Part shown: piece by piece, positions 1-5,550 of the stretch
Numbering within the stretch: position 1 is the stretch's first letter
Layout: every line of letters starts with the position of its first letter
Assembly: GCA_026418875.1 (NCBI GenBank)
Contig: JAOAAM010000712.1
Location: 1 to 9,557, forward strand
Length of the DNA stretch: 9,557 nucleotides
Direction of reading: 5' to 3'
DNA from: Gemmataceae bacterium
Lineage (GTDB): Bacteria; Planctomycetota; Planctomycetia; Gemmatales; Gemmataceae
Translations under genes and position numbers: made by a program
Notes under the pieces: generated by a model
Told to the model about the DNA's origin: nothing
The model's input: only the letters and a program-made list of their open reading frames with translations
Databases searched by the model: none

Positions 1-14
1 TGTATAAGAGACAG
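1..14. other. Nextera/Tn5 mosaic-end adapter remnant
   Basis: The first 14 bases, TGTATAAGAGACAG, are identical to the last 14 of the 19-base Tn5 mosaic end used in Nextera libraries. They are library sequence and not part of the genome. They place a TAA at 5-7 in the reading frame of the nitrate reductase that follows, which makes that gene look as if it began at the GTG at 32. Genomic sequence starts at about base 15. Confidence 0.93.
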
Positions 15-16
15 AG

Positions 17-1051
17 CCGGGACTGACCGCGGTGGAGATGTTTCGGGCTTTGGAGCGCGGCCAACTCAAAGCCATCTGGGTCGCCGGCACGAATCCGCTG
101 GTCAGTTTGCCCGACTTGCATCAGGTTCGACGAGCGGTGCAAAAGGCCAAGCTTGTCGTCGTCCAGGATGCGTATCACCCGACGGAAACGACCGAATGGG
201 CCCACGTGTTGCTGCCAGCCGCTCAGTTCACCGAAAAGGAGTGGACGAGCACCAGCAGCGAGAGGCTGGTCAGTTACAGCCCCAAGTTGCGCGAGCCTCC
301 GGGGGACGCCATCCCCGATTGGCAAATCATCGCCCGATTCGCTCAGCACGCAGGTTTTTCCGGGTTCGATTATCGCGGTGCGGCGGAAGTGTGGGACGAA
401 TTTCGCGGGCTGACCAAGGGACGGCCCTGTGACATGCCGGGCATCACGGCCGCACGGCTGCGGAAGGAACGTCATGTCTATTGGCCTTGCCCGAGCCTCG
501 AGCATCCGGGGGAAAAACGACGCTACTTGGATCGGCGATTTCCGACGGCCGACGGTAAGGCGAACTTCCTGCCCCGCGATCATCGGGAGCCGCGCGAAGT
601 ACCCGACCACGAGTTTCCCTTCGTGCTCACGACCGGTCGCATCTATACCCATTGGCACACCCTGACACGCACCGGTCAGTGCGCCAAATTGGTGCTCCGC
701 GAACCGGGGCCATTCGTCGAGATCCACCCTGCCGATGCGCAAGTCCTGAGTGTGGGGGACGGCGACATGGTGCAGATCTCCAGCCGAAGAGGCACCATCC
801 GCATCCCGGCACGCCTGAGTGACGGAGTGCCCCCGGGAACCGTCTTTCTGCCGTTCCATTGGGGCGACCGTTTTGCACCGGAAAACGCAGTGAACTACCT
901 GACGATCAGTGCCACGGGGCGGGTGGCGAAACAACCCGAGTTGAAGTTCTGCGCCGTCCATTTGGAGCGAGTCCCCGGACGAGTGGACGAGATCCCGCTT
1001 GCAGAGCTTTCTCTTCCCCTGACGATTGGGAATTGCCATGAATCGCCGTGA
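17..1051 (+). CDS. Assimilatory-type nitrate reductase, molybdopterin catalytic subunit (C-terminal part, 5' truncated)
   Basis: This is the C-terminal part of a bis-MGD molybdopterin oxidoreductase of the NasA/NasC/NarB group, which reduces nitrate to nitrite in the cytoplasm. The frame is open from base 17 (P-G-L-T-A-V-E-M-F), and the GTG at 32 is only the first start-like codon after the adapter stop, not the true start. The visible part covers the rear of the central molybdopterin domain (VAGTNPLVSLPD, then HVLLPAAQFTEKEWT and SSERLVS) and the whole molydopterin-dinucleotide-binding domain. The string TTGRIYTHWHTLTRTG is the feature that points to nitrate reductase rather than formate dehydrogenase, whose central part is otherwise similar. 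PFHWGD and the closing QPELKFCAVHLERV also fit. The N-terminal Fe-S cluster and most of the active-site half lie outside the window. The stop overlaps the start of the nitrate transporter by 14 bases, which supports the assignment and indicates one transcript. Confidence 0.92.
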   Translation, partial: PGLTAVEMFRALERGQLKAIWVAGTNPLVSLPDLHQVRRAVQKAKLVVVQDAYHPTETTEWAHVLLPAAQFTEKEWTSTSSERLVSYSPKLREPPGDAIPDWQIIARFAQHAGFSGFDYRGAAEVWDEFRGLTKGRPCDMPGITAARLRKERHVYWPCPSLEHPGEKRRYLDRRFPTADGKANFLPRDHREPREVPDHEFPFVLTTGRIYTHWHTLTRTGQCAKLVLREPGPFVEIHPADAQVLSVGDGDMVQISSRRGTIRIPARLSDGVPPGTVFLPFHWGDRFAPENAVNYLTISATGRVAKQPELKFCAVHLERVPGRVDEIPLAELSLPLTIGNCHESP

Positions 1052-2342
1052 CTTTCTCAAGTCGGGCCATTGGCCGACATTGCTGAGTGCCTTTTTGTAC
1101 TTCGATGTCAGTTTCATGGTGTGGGTGCTGATCGGGGCCTTGGGGAGTTCCATCGCCCAAGACTTAGGTCTGAATGACGCGGAGAAAGGGCTGATCGTCG
1201 CGGTACCGCTTTTGGGCGGGTCGATGCTGCGGTTGGTGTTGGGCCTGTTGACGGATCGGATCGGGGCGAAGCGAACTGGGCTGTGGGGTCTGGCGTTGAC
1301 CACTGTACCGCTGCTTCTGGGCTGGCAGTGGGCCGATTCCCCCGGGAAATTGATCGTCGTCGGCATGATGCTCGGCATCGCCGGTGCGAGCTTCGCCGTC
1401 GCCTTGCCGCTGGCGAGCCGATGGTATCCACCGAGGTATCAAGGTCTGGCCTTGGGTATTGCGGGGGCCGGCAACAGCGGGACGGCCTTGGCCACGTTTT
1501 TCGCCCCGATGCTGGCGGCTTGGGTAGGCTGGCAGGGAGTTTTCGGGCTGGCGGTGATTCCTATCTTACTCGTCTTGCTGCTGTTTGCGGTGATGGCGAA
1601 AGACAGCCCAACGCAACCGCCGCCTCAGCCCCTAAGGGCTTACTTCCAAGCTTTGCTTCATGCCGACACCTGGTGGTTCAACGGTTTTTATGCGGTGACC
1701 TTCGGCGGATTCGTCGGGTTGGCCAGCTTCCTGAGTATCTATTTCCACGATCAGTACGGGTTGAGCAAGGTCACGGCGGGTCGATTCGCCACGTTGTGCG
1801 TCATCGCAGGCTCATTCCTCCGGCCGGTCGGCGGCTACCTGGCCGATCGCTGGGGGGGACAGCGTTTACTCGTCGGGGTCTATCTTGGCATCGCTGCCGT
1901 CATGAGCCTGATGGCTCTCCTGCCGCCTTTGCCCGCTGCCACCGTGATCTTGTTCGTCGGCATGGGCTTGCTGGGCATGGGCAACGGGGCGGTCTTCCAG
2001 TTGGTGCCCTTGCGTTTCCCGAGGCAAATCGGCGTGGTCACGGGAGTGGTGGGAGCGGCCGGCGGCTTAGGTGGGTTCTTTCTGCCCACGATTCTCGGGT
2101 CGCTGAAGCAGGCGACCCAATCCTTCGCCGGTGGTTTTCTCCTCTTCGCCGTCGTGGGCGGCATGGCTGCGGTGGCGATGATGTGGAAGGCCCGGCAGTG
2201 GACGGTCAAGGCGGCCCACCGACGTCCAGGTAACCAGCCGACTCCGGCCGCCGCAGCTACAATGTCTCTGCCCTGCGAATCCGAGTCCCGGTTGGCCATT
2301 GATGAACCGATTCCCGCTGGAGTTCCGAGCCGTTGCGTTTGA
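1038..2342 (+). CDS. narK: NarK/NasA-type nitrate/nitrite MFS transporter
   Basis: A 434-residue inner-membrane transporter of the nitrate/nitrite porter branch of the major facilitator superfamily, with about 12 membrane segments between residues 14 and 382. Both nitrate-porter signatures are present: GIAGAGNSGTALATFFAP at about 140-157 and GAAGGLGGFFLP at about 339-350. Arginines in the equivalents of TM2 (R65, SMLRLVLG) and TM8 (R262, SFLRPVGG) match the pair that binds nitrate in NarK. The ATG at 1038 is chosen over the in-frame TTG at 1026 because it gives the family N-terminus (FLKSGHWPTLLSAFLYFD) and is preceded by GGGAA. It overlaps the reductase by 14 bases, so the two are probably translationally coupled. 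After the last membrane segment there are about 45 residues of proline/alanine/serine-rich tail with no family counterpart, and the last 41 bases overlap the next gene in another frame. Uptake of nitrate and export of nitrite are both possible; the neighbour favours uptake. Confidence 0.9.
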   Translation: MNRRDFLKSGHWPTLLSAFLYFDVSFMVWVLIGALGSSIAQDLGLNDAEKGLIVAVPLLGGSMLRLVLGLLTDRIGAKRTGLWGLALTTVPLLLGWQWADSPGKLIVVGMMLGIAGASFAVALPLASRWYPPRYQGLALGIAGAGNSGTALATFFAPMLAAWVGWQGVFGLAVIPILLVLLLFAVMAKDSPTQPPPQPLRAYFQALLHADTWWFNGFYAVTFGGFVGLASFLSIYFHDQYGLSKVTAGRFATLCVIAGSFLRPVGGYLADRWGGQRLLVGVYLGIAAVMSLMALLPPLPAATVILFVGMGLLGMGNGAVFQLVPLRFPRQIGVVTGVVGAAGGLGGFFLPTILGSLKQATQSFAGGFLLFAVVGGMAAVAMMWKARQWTVKAAHRRPGNQPTPAAAATMSLPCESESRLAIDEPIPAGVPSRCV

Positions 2343-2979
2343 CCTCGACGGCATCCTCATCGACACCGAGCCGATCTTTGCCGAAGCGGTTCGCCGCTTC
2401 CTGGAACCCCGCGGCATTCCCTTTGACCCGGCCTTCATGCCGACGATGATGGGGACACCTGCGGCGCAAGTTCTCCCGCGGTTCCGCGATCACTTTCGGC
2501 TGAGGGAATCCGTCGAGCAGATCGCGCAGGAGTGTAAAGAGCACTTCATGTTGGTGCTCGGAGACCAGGCCGGTCCCCTGATGCCGGGAGTGACTCAACT
2601 GCTGGATGAGCTGAAGCAGCGGCAGGTACCGTGCTGCATCGCCACATCCTCTGGACGCGAGTTCGTGCGGCGAGTGTTCGGCCCGCATGGGTTGCTCGAC
2701 CGCTTCCAGTTCGTTCTAACTTGCGAGGATGTGGCACGAGGCAAGCCATTCCCGGATGTGTACGAACTGGCGGCCTCGCGGTTCGGGATCCTTCCGCCGC
2801 AGATGCTCGTCTTCGAGGACAGCCCCAACGGGGTACGGGCCGCAAAGGCCGCTGGGGCCGCCTGCATCGTCGTGCCTCACTCGCATACCCCGAGGCATTT
2901 GATCGAAGGTGCTGACCTGATCGTCCCCAGCCTTCATTCCGCCGAATTACATCGGGCTTTGGGCTGGCTACCGGCCTAG
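2302..2979 (+). CDS. HAD-superfamily hydrolase, beta-phosphoglucomutase-like
   Basis: A 225-residue haloacid-dehalogenase-superfamily protein of subfamily IA with a helical cap. All four catalytic motifs are visible: motif I D14-L-D16-G-I-L-I-D-T-E (nucleophile D14, acid/base D16), motif II T115-S-S-G, motif III K148 in GKPFPD, and motif IV E172-D173 in VFEDSPNGVRAAKAAG. The cap (about residues 20-95) and the SPNG..AA..AG ending are those of beta-phosphoglucomutase/phosphatase relatives, so the substrate is probably a small sugar or polyol phosphate, but it cannot be fixed from sequence. The ATG at 2302 lies inside the end of the transporter gene (41 bases, different frame), with no strong ribosome-binding site; a TTG directly before it (2299) is the alternative. 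The stop shares CTAG with the convergent gene. A link to nitrate use is not evident, so co-transcription may be only positional. Confidence 0.9.
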   Translation: MNRFPLEFRAVAFDLDGILIDTEPIFAEAVRRFLEPRGIPFDPAFMPTMMGTPAAQVLPRFRDHFRLRESVEQIAQECKEHFMLVLGDQAGPLMPGVTQLLDELKQRQVPCCIATSSGREFVRRVFGPHGLLDRFQFVLTCEDVARGKPFPDVYELAASRFGILPPQMLVFEDSPNGVRAAKAAGAACIVVPHSHTPRHLIEGADLIVPSLHSAELHRALGWLPA

Positions 2980-3356
2980 TGGATCCGCGAACGGTGGAAG
3001 TGGACGTGCTTCCAGCCGGACTCGGTCTTGTGCCACACTCGAGTTTCCTCGAACGCATGCGACTGGACGCCGCCTTCGGCCTCCACCTGGTTCACTCGGA
3101 CGTAGGTGACGATGGCGGCCTCCCCGAGGAACCGAACCCTGGGTGACGCCATGGTCGCTTGCCTTCGCCCCGAGTGCAGCGGCACGTCGAAATAAATTCG
3201 GTGGAACGCCAAGCCCTCGACCAATTGGCCACAAGCTTCCGGCTCGAATGCCGTCAAATCCGCGGCACACAGTTCGGTGTAGGTCCGCCAATCGGCGGAC
3301 ATGATCGCGTCGAGCAACCGTTGATTCAAGGCAAGCAACGCGGCGGTGTCGCTCAT
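2976..3356 (-). CDS. CaMKII association (hub) domain-like protein, SnoaL/NTF2-like fold
   Basis: A complete 126-residue cytosolic protein that consists only of a domain resembling the association (hub) domain of Ca2+/calmodulin-dependent protein kinase II (CaMKII_AD, SnoaL/NTF2-like superfamily). The likeness is unusually direct: LTAFEPEACGQLVEG at 34-48, FHRIYF at 51-56, EETRVWHK at 103-110 and KHVHFHRS at 116-123 have near-identical counterparts in animal CaMKII. The residues lining the ligand pocket of the animal hub, a histidine (H52) and three arginines (R87, R106, R122), are all present. There is no kinase or calmodulin-binding segment. In animals the domain builds 12-14-mer rings; in bacteria its job is unknown, with small-ligand binding or an enzymatic role both possible. 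The start overlaps the folC stop as ATGA, so it is probably translated by coupling to folC. Its stop overlaps that of the convergent HAD gene. Confidence 0.85.
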   Translation of the reverse strand: MSDTAALLALNQRLLDAIMSADWRTYTELCAADLTAFEPEACGQLVEGLAFHRIYFDVPLHSGRRQATMASPRVRFLGEAAIVTYVRVNQVEAEGGVQSHAFEETRVWHKTESGWKHVHFHRSRIH

Positions 3357-4702
3357 GACGTCTCCTCCGTGGTCGTTGGAGGCTGAGGTTGGTTTACCGA
3401 CTCCTGAATGATCGGGCGCAACTCCCCGGCAAGGAAGACCGACCCCGCCACGAGGATCAGATCATCCGGCGAGGCTTGACTGTACACGGTTCGCCAGGCT
3501 TCAGGGGCGGAGTCGAATCTTTCGAACGAACGGATACCCGCGGCTTCGCCCAGGGTGGCCAAGGTCTCGGGTGCGGCAGCACGGGCACTGTGGGCATAGC
3601 GGGTAAATGCCACATGATGGAAGTGCGCGACGAGAACGCGAAGCATGCCGGGGATGTCCTTGTCCGATGATGAAGCAAAGATCAGCCATCGTCGTCCCCG
3701 ATCGGGAGCTTCGGCGAGCGTGTCCACCAAAGCCTGGATCGATGCCACGTTGTGGGCGCAATCCAGCAGCACCAGGGGTTTGTGTGCTAACACTTCAAGT
3801 CGCGCCGGCCAGCGAACGTGCCGCAGTCCCAAGGCGACATGTTCGTCCCGAATGGTCAGACCCATCGCGCGAAGTTCCTCGACCGCGGCGACGGCGAGAG
3901 CCGCGTTGGCGGCCTGCTGTTTGCCGTGCAACCCCAAAGCCATCGGGGGCCAGCGGTGCCGCTCGGTCTGCACCTCCACGGTAGGCAGCCGTTGGCCGAG
4001 TTGACCCGGTTGGTAGGCGACGTGGAAATCGACCTCCAGTTCACGCAGCCGGCTGCCGCGCTCGGCCGCCACTCGACGGATCACCGGGCCGGCCTCGGGA
4101 TCAGTCACCCCGCTGAGGACCGGTCGGCCGGGCTTGATAATCCCGGCTTTCTCGAAGGCGATGGAGGCGAGGGTCGGCCCGAGGATCTGCACGTGATCGT
4201 AGCTGATGCTGGTGATGATCGAGAGCCACGGCGTGCAAACATTCGTTGAGTCGAAGCGCCCGCCCAACCCGACCTCGACGACGGCCAGATCGACTCGCCT
4301 CCGGACGAAGTGCAGCCAGCCAGCGGCTGTGCCGACCTCAAAAAAAGTCAGGTGAATCCCGGGTGGGACCGCTTGGCGGATTTCGGACAGCAAGGCGAGA
4401 AGCTCGGGCCGCGAGATCGGTTCGCCATCAACCTGAATTCGCTCCTCGACCTGCGACAAATGCGGGGAAGTGAACAACCCGGTGCGATACCCCGCTTGCC
4501 GGAGAATGCTTGCCAGCAGTGCCGAGGTCGAGCCTTTTCCCTTGCTGCCCGCGACGTGGACAATGCGCAGTCGACGTTGCGGCTCGCCCAAGGCTCGAAG
4601 CAGACCCCGCATCTGATCGAGCTTCAAATCGCCGGCGACGGGAGACCGGCGCTCGAAATCGACCCGGCCGTACCACCAAACGAGAGGATCATCGACGCTC
4701 AT
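3353..4702 (-). CDS. folC: Bifunctional folylpolyglutamate synthase / dihydrofolate synthase
   Basis: A 449-residue Mur-ligase-family enzyme that adds L-glutamate to dihydropteroate or to tetrahydrofolate in an ATP-dependent reaction, in the cytosolic folate pathway. Visible motifs in order are the P-loop GSKGKGS (52-58), LFTSPHL (76-82), VVEVGLGGRFDSTN (141-154), SISYDHVQILG (165-175) with the following EKAGIIKPG (184-192), LHGKQQAANA (258-267), WPARLEV (298-304) and the C-terminal domain motif LLDCAHN (312-318). In that last motif most FolC proteins have D-G-A-H-N; here glycine is replaced by cysteine. Length is normal for the family. The start at 4702 (MSVDDPL) is chosen because the 22 residues of a longer frame upstream are not FolC-like and cross a promoter-like TATACT. 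The hub-like gene downstream overlaps the stop by ATGA. The secreted EF-hand gene upstream is separated by 183 bases with a hairpin, so folC probably has its own promoter. Confidence 0.93.
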   Translation of the reverse strand: MSVDDPLVWWYGRVDFERRSPVAGDLKLDQMRGLLRALGEPQRRLRIVHVAGSKGKGSTSALLASILRQAGYRTGLFTSPHLSQVEERIQVDGEPISRPELLALLSEIRQAVPPGIHLTFFEVGTAAGWLHFVRRRVDLAVVEVGLGGRFDSTNVCTPWLSIITSISYDHVQILGPTLASIAFEKAGIIKPGRPVLSGVTDPEAGPVIRRVAAERGSRLRELEVDFHVAYQPGQLGQRLPTVEVQTERHRWPPMALGLHGKQQAANAALAVAAVEELRAMGLTIRDEHVALGLRHVRWPARLEVLAHKPLVLLDCAHNVASIQALVDTLAEAPDRGRRWLIFASSSDKDIPGMLRVLVAHFHHVAFTRYAHSARAAAPETLATLGEAAGIRSFERFDSAPEAWRTVYSQASPDDLILVAGSVFLAGELRPIIQESVNQPQPPTTTEETS

Positions 4703-4710
4703 GCCCCGAC

Positions 4711-4716
4711 AGTATA
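4711..4716 (-). promoter_or_regulatory. folC: Possible -10 element of folC (TATACT)
   Basis: On the - strand TATACT lies 8 bases before the folC ATG, and no Shine-Dalgarno sequence is seen between them. If it is a -10 element, the transcript would begin at or almost at the start codon. No good -35 element is visible 16-19 bases further upstream, so this is a weak call. Confidence 0.2.
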
Positions 4717-4776
4717 GCAACCTCGGACGGGGTGAGACGTCGATCCGACCTAACGGAACCGTGGGCAAACCAGTGC

Positions 4777-4805
4777 GACACCCGGTCGCGGCAAGACCGG
4801 GTGTC
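4777..4805 (-). terminator. Perfect 11-bp hairpin between the EF-hand gene and folC
   Basis: GACACCCGGTC at 4777-4787 and its exact reverse complement at 4795-4805 enclose a 7-base loop. It sits 81 bases past the EF-hand gene stop and 75 bases before folC, where a terminator would be expected. Neither strand has a proper T-run after the stem; the - strand continues GCACTGGTTTGCCC. It may be a terminator of the T-poor kind, an mRNA-stabilising stem or a regulator site. Confidence 0.4.
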
Positions 4806-4828
4806 TGGGGCCACGGTCGTCCAACGCG

Positions 4829-4892
4829 CCGGTCACGGTGGGATCAAGGTTATTCGGTCTCGGCGGCCGCCGGTCACCGTTGGGATCAAGGT
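4829..4892 (-). repeat. Imperfect direct repeat around the EF-hand gene stop
   Basis: A 23-24-base unit beginning CCGGTCAC and ending GGGATCAAGGTT occurs at 4829-4851 and 4869-4892 and differs by one substitution and one indel. The second copy holds the last codons and TGA of the EF-hand gene, so the first looks like a duplicated gene end in the downstream spacer. Confidence 0.6.
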
Positions 4893-5380
4893 TTGTCGGG
4901 CTTGTTTTTGCCCTTCACCTGCGGCTTGCCACCACGGTCCCCGCTGTCCGAAGGTTTGCCGCCCGGACGCCGACCCGCCATGCTCTTGATTTCGTCGGCA
5001 CTCAAGGCACCATCGCCGTTGGCGTCCAGACGTTGAAAGAGCTTGTCAAGATTCGCTCCGGCCGCCCGATTGCCTGGCACGCGCTCCATCGCCTTTTGCA
5101 GTTCGTCCAAGGTGACTTTGCCGTCCTTGTCGGCGTCAGCCAGGTCGATGCCTCGCGCCAACGGACCAGCGAAATCGGGTCGGCCCGCCGCAGGACCAGC
5201 GAAGTTGGGGCGGCCGGCACCAGGTCGCCCAACTCCGGCTTTGCCCGCTCCTGGTCCGCCGATTCCCGGCTTGCCGGCCCCCGGGCGACCAGCACCCTTA
5301 CCACCTCCGGGCTGATCCTCCGCCCAACTCAATGTCACCGCCAGCAACAATGCCAAACTCGATCCAAGAAAAACTCTCAT
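4886..5380 (-). CDS. Secreted EF-hand calcium-binding protein with Gly/Pro-rich repeats
   Basis: A 164-residue exported protein. Residues 1-20 form a signal peptide (MRVFL, a hydrophobic core of leucine and alanine, then LSWA with cleavage probably before E21). Residues 26-75 are low-complexity glycine/proline/alanine repeats of the types GAGRP, GAGKP and FAGP. Two canonical 12-residue EF-hand loops follow: D82-A-D-K-D-G-K-V-T-L-D-E93 and D119-A-N-G-D-G-A-L-S-A-D-E130, each with acidic or polar ligands at positions 1, 3, 5, 9 and the glutamate at 12. A lysine/glycine/proline-rich basic tail ends the protein. The ATG at 5380 is chosen because it begins the signal peptide and has GGGAG about 8 bases upstream; a longer open frame upstream is not protein-like. 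Small EF-hand proteins of this make-up are abundant in planctomycetes and are thought to bind Ca2+ in the periplasm or cell surface. No partner is evident in the window. Confidence 0.85.
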   Translation of the reverse strand: MRVFLGSSLALLLAVTLSWAEDQPGGGKGAGRPGAGKPGIGGPGAGKAGVGRPGAGRPNFAGPAAGRPDFAGPLARGIDLADADKDGKVTLDELQKAMERVPGNRAAGANLDKLFQRLDANGDGALSADEIKSMAGRRPGGKPSDSGDRGGKPQVKGKNKPDKP

Positions 5381-5550
5381 CGGGGTAACTCCCAAGTTCG
5401 GAAATGCCCTGTGACTCATCGGGGACGACGGCGTCTGGTTGCACTGTGCATTGAACACCAAAACCCTCCGCGCGGTTCTGATACGCTCGGCCGAATTTTG
5501 CACGACGCTGGCCCGTTGCTCCCCCTCCGCCGAGACGGTAGGCTGATGGC
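5381..5550. promoter_or_regulatory. Divergent intergenic region of the EF-hand and sigma-like genes
   Basis: These 170 bases separate two divergently transcribed genes and must carry both promoters, but I find no convincing -35/-10 pair on either strand. TTGAAC at 5451 is too far from any good -10 element. A short perfect palindrome, TGCAC-T-GTGCA at 5440-5450, lies in the middle and could be an operator; at 11 bases it may also be chance. Confidence 0.35.

Noticed and set aside
1038..1073. RRDFLK at the transporter N-terminus, resembling a twin-arginine export motif
   Set aside because: It leads directly into the first membrane segment of a 12-segment porter with no cleavage region; the FLKSGHWPTLL start is normal for this porter branch.
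1283..2233. 316-codon open frame in another + frame of the transporter
   Set aside because: It is arginine-rich with no membrane segments or motifs, while the overlapping frame is a clear NarK-type porter.
2258..2263. TACAAT as a possible -10 element for the HAD gene
   Set aside because: No -35-like hexamer lies at 16-18 bases upstream, and the site is inside the transporter frame.
4703..4768. 22-residue upstream extension of FolC
   Set aside because: The residues do not resemble FolC N-termini and the segment contains a promoter-like TATACT; MSVDDPLVWW is a natural family start.
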